Assembly (NCBI GenBank): GCA_947625805.1
Contig: CANQPT010000008.1
Location: forward strand, 1-50,531
Direction of reading: 5' to 3'
Length of the DNA: 50,531 nucleotides
DNA from: an uncultured Clostridia bacterium
Lineage (GTDB): Bacteria; Bacillota; Clostridia; Oscillospirales; CAG-272
Shown: piece after piece, positions 1-9,174 of the stretch
How positions within the stretch are numbered: position 1 is the stretch's first letter
How the letters are laid out: every line of letters begins with the position of its first letter
Made by a program: the position numbers and the translations under genes
The notes under the pieces: generated by a model
Seen by the model: the letters and a program-made list of their open reading frames with translations, nothing else
What the model was told of the DNA's origin: nothing
Databases searched by the model: none

Positions 1-1079
1 AGTTCCATGGAAGAATGAACATATCGTTCTAAAGTGAATTTCGGGCTGGTATGGCCGAGGATCTCGGACAGCGACTTGATCTCAAATCCAACCTCGACGC
101 ATCGTGTCGCAAAGGTATGACGAAGCACATGAAAATGAACATCTACCAGCCCGCACTCTGTCGTATATCGTTCCAAACGGTATTGCAGGGTGCGAGGTTC
201 CATGAAACGATCCTTTTCCCCGGTCAGAACAAATGCGTCCGGGTCGTTCTTTTTTTGCATCGAACAGAGTTTTTCGGCATATTCGGTCAGCGGGATTACC
301 CGTGACGATGTGTTGCTCTTGGGGTCGGTCAGCACGATTTTAGTTTTTTGCGGTGTATCTGCTTCATAGTCTTTCAATCGCAACATGGTGGAAGACACCG
401 TCAAGGTGCGGTCGGTCAATGAAATATCGCCCCAGCGCAGGGCGCACACTTCGCCGAGCCGCAATCCAGTGAGAAGCGCCAACAGCACGCCGAACTTGCA
501 GTCGTCCAGGTCGGCAAGTAAATACGCCGTAAATGCTTGCTGTTCTTCGCAGGAAAGTACCCTCATTTCCTTTTTGTTCTCCTTCGGATAAACGATCTCA
601 ATATTCTGCGGAAGCAACAGCGCATCCTGGCGCCGAATATATCCGATAATCGAATGTACCACCGTTAAAATGCAACGGACGGTTTTCGCGGACAATTTCG
701 TATCGAACAGCAGCGAATAGCTGAATTGTTCGATCAGTACAGATGACAAAGCGGATAAATAGCATCCGCCCAAACCCGGCAAAACATGATTGTGAATAAT
801 CGCATCGTATTTCACATAGGTGGATTCTTTCACGCGGCTTCGGCAAAGGGTCAGCCATTCCTCACAATACGCGCCGAACCGTTTTCGTGTACTGGTTGCA
901 GAAACAGTACCTTTGAGCAATGCGGCTTTCGCTGCATTTAATTTGTCTCGTGCCTCACGGTAAGTTTTAGCGTAGCAGTAACCGAACCGTATGTTACCGT
1001 CCGGCTTGTAGCCCTTGATATACCGTGCTTCCCAACGATTGTCTTTGCGTTTATAGATGTTTTCTCCTTTTTTGGACAT
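1..1079 (-). CDS. Tyrosine recombinase / site-specific integrase (3' end cut by window start)
   Basis: Reading the minus strand from an ATG at 1079-1077 gives 359 codons with no stop before the window edge. An AGGAGG ribosome site (complement of 1089-1094) lies 9 bases upstream. The order is an N-terminal arm-binding segment of the AP2-like type (first ~55 residues), a SAM-like core-binding domain (~60-165) and a catalytic domain. All expected catalytic groups are visible: Arg in GLRLGE, Lys in DPKSN, HVLRH (HxxR), LGHTS, and the nucleophile Tyr in LERYVH near the window edge. It cuts and rejoins DNA at short att or inverted sites. It diverges from the TetR/pilus operon, so it may belong to an integrative element carrying the pili or may have a local switching role. 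No excisionase or att site was recognised. Confidence 0.93.
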   Translation of the reverse strand, partial: MSKKGENIYKRKDNRWEARYIKGYKPDGNIRFGYCYAKTYREARDKLNAAKAALLKGTVSATSTRKRFGAYCEEWLTLCRSRVKESTYVKYDAIIHNHVLPGLGGCYLSALSSVLIEQFSYSLLFDTKLSAKTVRCILTVVHSIIGYIRRQDALLLPQNIEIVYPKENKKEMRVLSCEEQQAFTAYLLADLDDCKFGVLLALLTGLRLGEVCALRWGDISLTDRTLTVSSTMLRLKDYEADTPQKTKIVLTDPKSNTSSRVIPLTEYAEKLCSMQKKNDPDAFVLTGEKDRFMEPRTLQYRLERYTTECGLVDVHFHVLRHTFATRCVEVGFEIKSLSEILGHTSPKFTLERYVHSSME

Positions 1080-1452
1080 AGAAAATGTCCTCCTTTCAAG
1101 TGATACTATTATTTTACCGCTAAATTTTGGCGCTTTCTTGACGGCACTTTTGACGGCGAATGCTATCAAAAATCACCGATTTTCCATTGCCTTTTCGCTT
1201 TTTATTTTTCGAAATATGCCGGTTTTCTATTTCTAAAATCAAAAAAAGAATGAAATTTCTGTGAAATCCCTTGCAAATCACGGAATTTGGTGTTATAATC
1301 TATTGCGTAGAATTAGGAACTCTGCGAAAAAATCACATGAAAAGCGACTGCTTTTTTCGATCATTAAAAAATATAAAACGCGCTCCATTGGCAAAATTTT
1401 GTGAAAGCGATTGCAGCAAAAACAGAGGATACAATGAAACGAGGCGAACAAA
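1080..1452. other. Intergenic region between integrase and tetR
   Basis: This 373-base AT-rich gap holds the integrase ribosome site (1089-1094) and one good rightward promoter (1271-1299). It also holds a possible 8-codon upstream reading frame overlapping the tetR start. I looked for inverted repeats that would make an invertible promoter and for a TetR palindrome and found none that was convincing. Confidence 0.6.
1271..1299 (+). promoter_or_regulatory. Sigma-A promoter for tetR/pilus operon
   Basis: TTGCAA at 1271-1276 and a perfect TATAAT at 1294-1299 are separated by 17 bases. The predicted start is near 1306, leaving a leader of about 145 bases before tetR. No other strong promoter was seen before the pilus genes, so tetR and the pili may share this transcript. 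Confidence 0.7.
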
Positions 1453-1460
1453 ATGGCTGA
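1434..1460 (+). CDS. Possible 8-codon upstream ORF overlapping tetR start
   Basis: ATG at 1434 follows AGAGGAT at a proper distance and encodes MKRGEQNG before TGA at 1458-1460. The stop lies 5 bases inside tetR, whose own start is in another frame. It could couple or damp tetR translation, but such a short frame can arise by chance. Confidence 0.25.
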   Translation: MKRGEQNG

Positions 1461-2109
1461 CAAATTTGCGAAAAAACGTAAAAAAAGGAGCTATGAGCAA
1501 ACGTCTGTCAAAATCCCGGCAAACGTTCTGTTGCTCGACGCCGTTGTTCGCGTTGTCGCCCAAAAAGGCGTGGAAGGCACTTCTACCAGAGCTATCGCAA
1601 CCGAAGCGGGACACGGATTGACCGATACGGTAATCTACCGGTTCTTCTCCGGCAAGGAAGATCTTATGCGGCAGGCCTTTTTACGAGAAAGCCGCAGCTA
1701 CATGAAAGAGATGGATTCGCGCTTTTCGGTGCTCTGGGAAAGGAACCTTCCCCGTGAGCAGAGAATGCGGTTTTTGTGGCATTCGCTTTGGGGCTGGACT
1801 ACCGCCCATAAAACGGAAAGTACGTTTCTCGTCCGCTACTATTATTCCGCCTGCTTTGACGATACAGCAAAGCGACAATACAGGGAAATTTGGATGCCGC
1901 TGGCAAATCGGATTCAAGAGCTTGTTCCCGGAAAGGAAACGGAGCAGTTGTTCTTTATGGCGCTTGAAACGCTTGAAACGCTTGCGTCCGCCGCCTATCC
2001 CGTTTGTTGCGGCAGATCGCCTGACAGCGCCAGTGCTTCGGAATACGGATTTCGACGTGTCATGGGGCTTGTGAATGAATTTATAGCAAGCGAATCGACT
2101 GTGAGATAA
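1453..2109 (+). CDS. TetR/AcrR family transcriptional regulator
   Basis: A 218-residue protein. After a basic N-terminal tail, residues ~25-75 form a TetR-type helix-turn-helix: the segment around VVAQKGVEGTSTRAIA followed by TDTVIYRFFSGKEDL matches the usual A-x-x-x-G-(V)-x-x-x-x-x-x-x-x-Y-x-x-F pattern. The remainder is helical and aromatic-rich, as expected for the ligand-binding half. It sits 43 bases ahead of the adhesin start, in the same direction as the whole pilus operon, so it is the obvious candidate local regulator. Whether it represses its own promoter cannot be told from sequence, and no clear operator palindrome was found. The ligand is unknown. Confidence 0.88.
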   Translation: MADKFAKKRKKRSYEQTSVKIPANVLLLDAVVRVVAQKGVEGTSTRAIATEAGHGLTDTVIYRFFSGKEDLMRQAFLRESRSYMKEMDSRFSVLWERNLPREQRMRFLWHSLWGWTTAHKTESTFLVRYYYSACFDDTAKRQYREIWMPLANRIQELVPGKETEQLFFMALETLETLASAAYPVCCGRSPDSASASEYGFRRVMGLVNEFIASESTVR

Positions 2110-2152
2110 ATTTTTCTCCGCGTGGGGTTTGCGGAGCGGAAAGGCAATGATT

Positions 2153-5100
2153 ATGGTCAAACGTGTGCAAAAAGCAATACGCACAAAAAAGCTGGGCAGA
2201 CGGCTCATTTCGGGTTGCCTGTGCTTTGTTATGCTTTTTTCGCTGTTTGTCACATGTTTTGACGCAAAAGTGCAGGGCATTGGCTCGACCGGGGAAAGCA
2301 CTTCGCAGAGCGTTACCTGGGTGGCAGACCCCAGCACCATGGACAATTATATAGAAGCACTGAACCTTGACAAAGACTCTCGCCGCGCCGGACGAATCTG
2401 GGTGGATAAGTCGGTGTTTGCCCGCGGGGACAATGCCGGTAGCTGGGACGGCAGAAATTTACAGCTCGACCGGAACACGGACGGGCTGGATGCCGAGATT
2501 GCTCTGTCGGCCGACGGAGAATTCCTACACGCATTTTCGACGCTCGGCTCCAGCCAGGAATACAGCGGCAAAATTCCCTCCAACGTGGTCATCGTCATCG
2601 ACAACTCCGGCTCCATGTACCAAAACAGTACAACATGGGAAGAAACCCGCGCCGCCCAGACGATCAGCGCCGTGAACGAAACCATTGATAAGCTGATGCG
2701 CGCTCACTCCTGCAACCAGGTAGCGGTGGTGCTGTTCGGCAACGGGTATGAGGGCACGCCTGGCGGTGACCGGGAACGCAAGGAAAATCATGATACCGCC
2801 GTGATCATTGTTGAGATGGGGCATTATGCGTATAGCAGTGATCCGGAAAAGCCGTATCAATACCTCAACGCAGCCTGGAGAAATTCCGCTGAACCGAATA
2901 AAATCCCCGCGAACCCCGATGACTGGCATACCACAAAAGACAACAACGGCTACGTTTACGTCAACGAAAAATATATCAACACCACCGGCAAGGTGGCTGA
3001 AGGCGGGGATAACTACACCAAGGCCTACGCTAACGGCACTACCAACATTCACGCCGGCATCTACGCCGGCTTCAAAGAGCTATTGAATGTTAAGAAAAAG
3101 TCCACCACTTTCGGCGATATCGTGGTGGAACACGTGCCCGCGCTGATTCTGCTGTCAGACGGTGAGGCGTCGGATATGCTCTCCGGCGATTGGTTCAACC
3201 CCGAGAAGGACGGCTCGCTTTCCGCCCGTATTTTCAACAACCCGCCGGGAGACAAAAACACAAGTTATGTGAAAAGCTGGCATTCTTATAACGGAACAGT
3301 CTGGAGTAACTGGACACACACCTGGAATATGTTTATGGAGTTGGTGCCCGACGACCCCAAATATTACCGGCAGATTTTCTGGCAACCAAACGGCGCTAAC
3401 CCGGTTGTCACGTCTATGACCGGTTATTCCAACGACAAAGGCGTTACAGTGACGGATACAAGTGCGCTGACAGAACTGTATAGAGGGCGAAAAGAAGCTC
3501 AGTCCGCCATGTTGCTGGGTTCTTTGATGACGGCGGGATATATGAAAGCCGCCGTGCAAAAGGCGTATAATAAAGAGTGCAGCGTATACACCATCTCGAT
3601 GGATATGTACAGCCTTGAGGACGTGAACGTAAAAGCCCATCTGGATACCGAAGGGCACGTGGTCAATCAGGACGCGTATGAGATTAGCACCAGCAACGCC
3701 GTGATGAATCCCTCGGTGGCGTTCAGTACCGATTTCTTGAAAAAAGCGGGCTATCTGGAGGCCGATGGCAAAACCGTAAAGGTATACGACGAGTATACCG
3801 TAGGGCAGGAATTCACCTACGCGATTGCCGACGCCTACAACGACTGGATCGCTTGGAAAAACGGCACAAAAGAAACGCTGAACTATACCTACCGCGCTTG
3901 GAGCGAGTCAAGCGGTCTGTATGATATAATGGAGGGATATGCCGACGGCGGTGCGAAATATGTTCCTATCGGCCCGGATCACGGCAACGCTCACGTCGTA
4001 TCGCCGCCGCAGGAAATTGCCATCGGCCACCTGACCAACGACACCTCCACCAACCCCTACGGCTTGCGGGACAGCGACATCGACGTCAACTACGTCAGCG
4101 AGAACGGCGCCTTATTCGCCTCCAGCAAGGACGATGACGACAAGGACAACGTAGGTGAGATCTTCAAAAAGATCGTCGCGGCGCTGAATCAAAAAACCTT
4201 CAGCCCGGTGGGCGGCATCAACGACTTCAACATCAACGACGCTCTGACCTACAACGACCCCATCGGCGAGTATATGGAGGTTAAGGACGTCACCAACCTG
4301 ATCCTGTTTGGAAACAACTACGCCGTCGGCAAGACGGCTCTGTATGACTATCGCCTCAACCGCAAAGTCATGCAAGAAACGGGCGCTGATTCCTTCATCC
4401 CCGGCTGGTACACCGAGGACGGGGTAAAGCTTGAAGGTGCAAACGCCAACTGGGAGCACGGCAATTTCTATCTCGACCGCGCAACGGCTCTGTCCTTTGT
4501 GCCCTCCCTGCCGGACGTAAACGCCGCGCTGGACGAAAAGCAACGCGAAAAGCTGGAAAACACGGTTTACACGTTTTACCGTATCACCGGCAAATATAGC
4601 GAGGACGGTAAAACGATAATCCCCACCGTTGCAGGCGAATCGGATATCATTGTCAATCCCAGCTACGGTTACAAGGACGTGGACGGCAACGGGCAGGTCG
4701 ACGACTATGAGAAAGTTCCCGAAAACGCCAAGGTGACTTTCGATTTGAAGAGCATCCGCATCTGGGTGGAGGACAGCGAAGACTGGGTTGACCCCGACGT
4801 TTCCAACAGCGGTATGGAGACCACCACCGACTATGACGAGGCGTTGCATATCAACATTCCCACCGACGCCCTGCCCATACAGGTCGCAACCATGGAAATC
4901 GACGACCCGTTCACCCTCAAGCGCTATACTACCAATATTATGGGGGAGGACAACAAATCCAATCCGGCGGCCTTGCCTTTGCGGCTTTTTTACAGCGTCG
5001 GCGTGGCGGAATCGGTCGTAACATCCGACCATTCGGCGATCGACATCGCCAAGCTGTCCACCGAATACCTGAACGCCCACCGCGTTTCTAAAATCACGCT

Positions 5101-8100
5101 GCGAGAGCCGGACCCCGCCGTTGAGGGCGATACCGGAGGCGCGCTGTACCACAAAGGCTACGACCAAGAGGATATCGGCAAGGTGGAGTTCTATTCCAAC
5201 TGGTACAACCCCGCCAACCGTTATACCAACTACGTCAGCGTCAACCAGCCCAACGGTTATACCTTTGGCGACGCGACCGTAACCTTCTCGCCCAACGTCG
5301 AAAACCGATATTATCTCTTCCAGAAAGCGCTGCCGCTCTACGCCTTGAACGCGGACGAAATCAAAGAGGGCGAGACTCCGCCCGAGCTCGACCTTGGTAG
5401 CGTGGACGTCCAATTCGACAAGGACGGAACCCCGTTACCGGGCAGCAACGGAAAAAACGCAGACTATACCGAATTTATGGAGAAGCATAAACGTGTCGAA
5501 ACCGTCGGAAACGGCGACGACCAGCTCGCTTCCGACAAATGGTATTACGTTGTGCTGGAATACTACCGCTCGGCCAATGCGGACGACACGGATATTCCAA
5601 AAAACGATGACAACTCCTATAAGGGTCTGATGGTGCGCACAGCCGTCCCGAGAAAGGGAAGCGAGTTCGGCTCCGGTATTGCCGGCGGCACCGAGACCGT
5701 GGAAACCGCATCTTATCTGGCGTGGTACTACACCGGCGAGACCTACAACGGCGTACTGCTGACCGAGGATGAACGCACCTCCACCTTCTATCCCGGCGGT
5801 GGATCCACCTTGCCTCGGGATCAGTATGACGAGTACGGCAGGCCGTTGAAAAAATATCTGGACGACCCGACGGGGGCAGAAGGCAAATGGATTATCGCCG
5901 CCCGGAAAGGCGGTATCCGTTCCGGTGACTTGGCGCAGAACGTGATTCCCAAGTCCGGCGATTGGGATCCTGAAGCTTCCATTTACAAACAAAACTACAC
6001 TTACACCGCCAACAACGTCATGTTGCCTACCATCAGTACCTATACTGTGGGCGACGGCACCGGCGACTACGACAACAACGTCATCGTGAATGTATATCTG
6101 GGCAACAATGGACGCATGACGGTGGAAGACACAACCCTGCTGGTGACAAAATCGGTTGAGCTGGGCAATGCCGATGTCGCCATGACCGACGCGCAGGATA
6201 CCTATAAGCAGTTCCATTATCAGGTGACCATCGAGGGCTTTACCGGCGTTCACAGCGCCATTGAAATTCAGGTCAACCCCAACTCCAATAAATGGCAGCG
6301 GCGTTTTTCTACCATCGACATACTGACCGACAACAACGACATGCTGCAAAGCAGTGACGCGGCGCTGGTCTCGACTGACGAGGACGGCAATCGCCTTTAT
6401 ACCGCGACTGAGTATAACTATCAGTTCGGCAGTCTACCCGAGGAGCCGCTCGATCCGGAAGCCGCAAGCGGGTACTATAACGCGGACGGCACGCCGTTTG
6501 TAGGAAAGCGATTCTACGTTTACTGCGGGCGGAACAGCGACGCGGAAGACGCGGGAGATAGCGCGACCGATCACACACTGCGCATCTACTCCAACGCCGA
6601 AAACAACGCGACCCTTTACCGAGGCGGGTATACGACCTACGTCGATTCCAAAAACAGCTCGCAACGGCCGACCACCAACCCGGACAGCGTCTGGTATGGC
6701 CAGGTTTTGCGGCCGTCAGGCGACGCCCATCTGCCCGGTGTGACCGAATTCTGGATTCGGGACGTGTATCTGGTTCCGGTGGAGGAAGTGGACGGCGGTC
6801 TGTGGGATAACCCGGACACAAAACCTGTCTACCACTCCAATGCGGCGGACAGCTATCTCGGCAAGGAGCCGGGTAGTTATAAAAAGCTGACCCAGTATGT
6901 TGCCGCCACGCTCGATCCCTACGTGGAGCAAGACGAGGACGATTCGTTCGTCTCTCTTACCTCTCCCTATTTGATCCGCGGAGAATATCTGCTGCGCGAG
7001 ATCAATTTCGGAATCCCAGAGGAACAGATGTACGATCAAAGCCCCATTACCGTCGGCGGCAAGACCATCACGGCGGCGGAGGCCGCAAAAAACACCGCCC
7101 AATTCACCTTGACCCATAATACGGGGCTTTTGTTCCGTGGCGTTAAAAACGGCGCGATCTACCGTACCACCGAAAAGCTGTCCGACAAACTGGGCGACGG
7201 CATCTACACCCTGTCGCGCATGGAGCACCACCAGCACGACAGTTTCGCCGATTACCGCCCGACGGACGACGGCTCGTCCGGATACAAGGATACAGGCGCA
7301 CAGCTCTGGGAGGCCTACTCTATCGACCGTGAAAACCCGGAAGCGGAAACCCATTACTACAATCAAAACGGGGAGGACGTCGATCCGAAAAGCGACCTTG
7401 CGGCGTCCGCGCTGTTCAAATTCGAAAACACGGAAAACAAGGAAGGGCATGTATACACTTATTCCGCATTCGGCGACACTTCCGAGATTGAGGAAACGGT
7501 ACGGTATTACAACCTGTACAATCCGGTTCCGCTGAAGATCGAAAAGATGCTGGCCGACGGGGAGGGGCTTAAGGTCGAGCCGGAGGACTTTAACCGGGAG
7601 TTTACCTTCAACCTCAAGCTGACCGGTCCGCCGGGCGGCGGCGAGGGTACGGGGACCGACCCCGTACCTTTGAAAGGTTCCTACCTGTTCCGCTTTTACG
7701 ACAAGATGACCAAAGAAGAGTGGAACGCCATCGGGTACGAAACGCTGTCCGACGAGCAAAAGGCCGGGTACGATCCGGAGCATCGCGGAAGGCTGGTGCG
7801 CGAAGAAACAATTCCGCTGGACCAAACGGGTACCGCGAGTTTCCGACTCAAGGGCAACCAGTACGTCATCATCTGGGGGCTTTCCATCGGGCAGTGGTAT
7901 GAATACTCTCTATCCGAGAACGATCCTGTCGGATGGGATCCCGATATCCATTCGGAGGATAGTTCCTCTCCCGGTGATACCACCAAGAAGACGACCTTCC
8001 AAGGCTATCTCGGTCGAAGCGAAAACCCGGACAATCCGGTCGAAAACGATAACCTCGACATCACCAATACCAAATCCAAGCCGACCTACGAGCTGGCGAC

Positions 8101-9100
8101 CCTTTTGGGAGAAAAGATCGTGGAAGGCGACGCCTACTCCATGGTGGGCAACAACTTCTCCTTTGTCATCGAGCCCTTTGCTGACAATCCGGGGGACGAT
8201 CCCTTCCATGGAGAATCCCGAACCGTGACCAACGGGCCGGGCGGCACTCTGACTTTCTTCTCGGAGGAACTGTTTCCCGCGACCCTGTCCGACGACGTTT
8301 ACCAGTATACCGTGCGGGAGGAACACCGGGACATCACGGGCATGATATTTGACTCTTCCGTCTATCTTATCACCGTTCAGGTACAGAAAATCCGACAGCC
8401 AGACGGCAGTCATATTGCCCGGCCGATGATTACGGCGGCTAAGCGCGCCGGACCGCGTGAGCCGAAAGAAGATTTCCCGCTGACCCATACCGACAGTCAA
8501 GTGACCAAAGAGGGTGAGACCGTCAACGTTTTGACCTTCCAGAAGTTGCAGTTTGAGAACGTTTACACCAAAAATCCCTTAACGCGCATGTTGAGAATTC
8601 AAAAGAAGGTGGAACCGTTCGATGACCGGTTTGGCGACGACCAATTCACGTTTCGTATCCGCTTTACCGGCGCAGATACGTCGGCAATTCACTGGCAGAA
8701 ATTTGCGCAGGACGGCAGTCTGCTTGGCAATGCTCAGGTGGATTTGGATGCGTCCGGCGAGATGAGCTTCACCCTGCGTAACGGTGATACCATTGAATTT
8801 ACCAACATCACCGCCGGAACGAGTTATGAGGTGGAGGAGATCGGAAGAGAAGGCTTTAACCTCCAGCGTGTGGAACATACGGTCGACACCGGTTCTCCGA
8901 ATATCCGTCATGATTCGTCGGTAAGTGCGACCCTTGAAGATCATGATCAAACCGTTGTCTTTGTCAACGCGCCCGGACTTACGTTACCTTTTTCGGGCGG
9001 ACGCGGATGGACGCCGTGGTATATTCTCGGCGCTCTGCTGCTTACTCTGCCGCCCGTTATTTACTTTCTTTATCGCAGAAGGAGGAAAAGGACGATATGA
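2153..9100 (+). CDS. Giant vWA-domain LPxTG-type pilus tip adhesin
   Basis: A 2315-residue surface protein. I choose ATG 2153 because GGAAAGG lies 8 bases upstream; starts at 2129 (TTG) and 2147 are less well placed. A basic N-terminus and hydrophobic stretch (to about residue 40) form a signal peptide. A von Willebrand factor A domain follows with all metal-site elements: DNSGS at 150-154, Thr296/297 in NGTTN, and Asp336 in LLSDGE. The long middle is rich in Asp, Tyr and Asn. Near the C-terminus lie repeated beta domains of the Gram-positive pilin type (~1790-1960 and ~2145-2260) around an FctA-like pilin domain (~1978-2150). It ends with LPFSG (from Leu2278), a membrane helix and an Arg/Lys tail. 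Known vWA pilins cap the fibre and bind host ligands; the ligand here is unknown. It is the first structural gene of the operon. Confidence 0.9.
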   Translation: MVKRVQKAIRTKKLGRRLISGCLCFVMLFSLFVTCFDAKVQGIGSTGESTSQSVTWVADPSTMDNYIEALNLDKDSRRAGRIWVDKSVFARGDNAGSWDGRNLQLDRNTDGLDAEIALSADGEFLHAFSTLGSSQEYSGKIPSNVVIVIDNSGSMYQNSTTWEETRAAQTISAVNETIDKLMRAHSCNQVAVVLFGNGYEGTPGGDRERKENHDTAVIIVEMGHYAYSSDPEKPYQYLNAAWRNSAEPNKIPANPDDWHTTKDNNGYVYVNEKYINTTGKVAEGGDNYTKAYANGTTNIHAGIYAGFKELLNVKKKSTTFGDIVVEHVPALILLSDGEASDMLSGDWFNPEKDGSLSARIFNNPPGDKNTSYVKSWHSYNGTVWSNWTHTWNMFMELVPDDPKYYRQIFWQPNGANPVVTSMTGYSNDKGVTVTDTSALTELYRGRKEAQSAMLLGSLMTAGYMKAAVQKAYNKECSVYTISMDMYSLEDVNVKAHLDTEGHVVNQDAYEISTSNAVMNPSVAFSTDFLKKAGYLEADGKTVKVYDEYTVGQEFTYAIADAYNDWIAWKNGTKETLNYTYRAWSESSGLYDIMEGYADGGAKYVPIGPDHGNAHVVSPPQEIAIGHLTNDTSTNPYGLRDSDIDVNYVSENGALFASSKDDDDKDNVGEIFKKIVAALNQKTFSPVGGINDFNINDALTYNDPIGEYMEVKDVTNLILFGNNYAVGKTALYDYRLNRKVMQETGADSFIPGWYTEDGVKLEGANANWEHGNFYLDRATALSFVPSLPDVNAALDEKQREKLENTVYTFYRITGKYSEDGKTIIPTVAGESDIIVNPSYGYKDVDGNGQVDDYEKVPENAKVTFDLKSIRIWVEDSEDWVDPDVSNSGMETTTDYDEALHINIPTDALPIQVATMEIDDPFTLKRYTTNIMGEDNKSNPAALPLRLFYSVGVAESVVTSDHSAIDIAKLSTEYLNAHRVSKITLREPDPAVEGDTGGALYHKGYDQEDIGKVEFYSNWYNPANRYTNYVSVNQPNGYTFGDATVTFSPNVENRYYLFQKALPLYALNADEIKEGETPPELDLGSVDVQFDKDGTPLPGSNGKNADYTEFMEKHKRVETVGNGDDQLASDKWYYVVLEYYRSANADDTDIPKNDDNSYKGLMVRTAVPRKGSEFGSGIAGGTETVETASYLAWYYTGETYNGVLLTEDERTSTFYPGGGSTLPRDQYDEYGRPLKKYLDDPTGAEGKWIIAARKGGIRSGDLAQNVIPKSGDWDPEASIYKQNYTYTANNVMLPTISTYTVGDGTGDYDNNVIVNVYLGNNGRMTVEDTTLLVTKSVELGNADVAMTDAQDTYKQFHYQVTIEGFTGVHSAIEIQVNPNSNKWQRRFSTIDILTDNNDMLQSSDAALVSTDEDGNRLYTATEYNYQFGSLPEEPLDPEAASGYYNADGTPFVGKRFYVYCGRNSDAEDAGDSATDHTLRIYSNAENNATLYRGGYTTYVDSKNSSQRPTTNPDSVWYGQVLRPSGDAHLPGVTEFWIRDVYLVPVEEVDGGLWDNPDTKPVYHSNAADSYLGKEPGSYKKLTQYVAATLDPYVEQDEDDSFVSLTSPYLIRGEYLLREINFGIPEEQMYDQSPITVGGKTITAAEAAKNTAQFTLTHNTGLLFRGVKNGAIYRTTEKLSDKLGDGIYTLSRMEHHQHDSFADYRPTDDGSSGYKDTGAQLWEAYSIDRENPEAETHYYNQNGEDVDPKSDLAASALFKFENTENKEGHVYTYSAFGDTSEIEETVRYYNLYNPVPLKIEKMLADGEGLKVEPEDFNREFTFNLKLTGPPGGGEGTGTDPVPLKGSYLFRFYDKMTKEEWNAIGYETLSDEQKAGYDPEHRGRLVREETIPLDQTGTASFRLKGNQYVIIWGLSIGQWYEYSLSENDPVGWDPDIHSEDSSSPGDTTKKTTFQGYLGRSENPDNPVENDNLDITNTKSKPTYELATLLGEKIVEGDAYSMVGNNFSFVIEPFADNPGDDPFHGESRTVTNGPGGTLTFFSEELFPATLSDDVYQYTVREEHRDITGMIFDSSVYLITVQVQKIRQPDGSHIARPMITAAKRAGPREPKEDFPLTHTDSQVTKEGETVNVLTFQKLQFENVYTKNPLTRMLRIQKKVEPFDDRFGDDQFTFRIRFTGADTSAIHWQKFAQDGSLLGNAQVDLDASGEMSFTLRNGDTIEFTNITAGTSYEVEEIGREGFNLQRVEHTVDTGSPNIRHDSSVSATLEDHDQTVVFVNAPGLTLPFSGGRGWTPWYILGALLLTLPPVIYFLYRRRRKRTI

Positions 9101-9174
9101 GAATCACCTGCTTCTGTCAAAATAACCAAAACAAAAAGCAAAAAGCGTTTTCAAGGAGGAAAAACAAACAATGA
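9097..9174 (+). CDS. 25-codon bridging ORF between adhesin and major pilin
   Basis: ATG at 9097 overlaps the adhesin stop (ATGA), is preceded by GGAGG and AAAGGA, and runs 25 codons to a TGA at 9172-9174. That TGA overlaps the ATG of the major pilin, again as ATGA. The product would be basic, with two early cysteines (MRITCFCQNN...). The geometry suggests translational coupling rather than a functional peptide, but chance is possible because the pilin also has its own strong AAGGAGG site (9154-9160). Confidence 0.35.
   Translation: MRITCFCQNNQNKKQKAFSRRKNKQ

Noticed and set aside
598..858. 86-codon minus-strand frame near the left edge
   Set aside because: It is out of frame inside the integrase gene, whose own frame carries all catalytic motifs.
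1080..1452. Invertible promoter (inverton) next to the integrase
   Set aside because: I searched for inverted repeats flanking the promoter at 1271-1299 and found only short chance matches.
4112..7825. Long minus-strand frames opposite the vWA adhesin
   Set aside because: They have no ribosome sites or recognisable motifs and mirror the codon bias of the adhesin gene.
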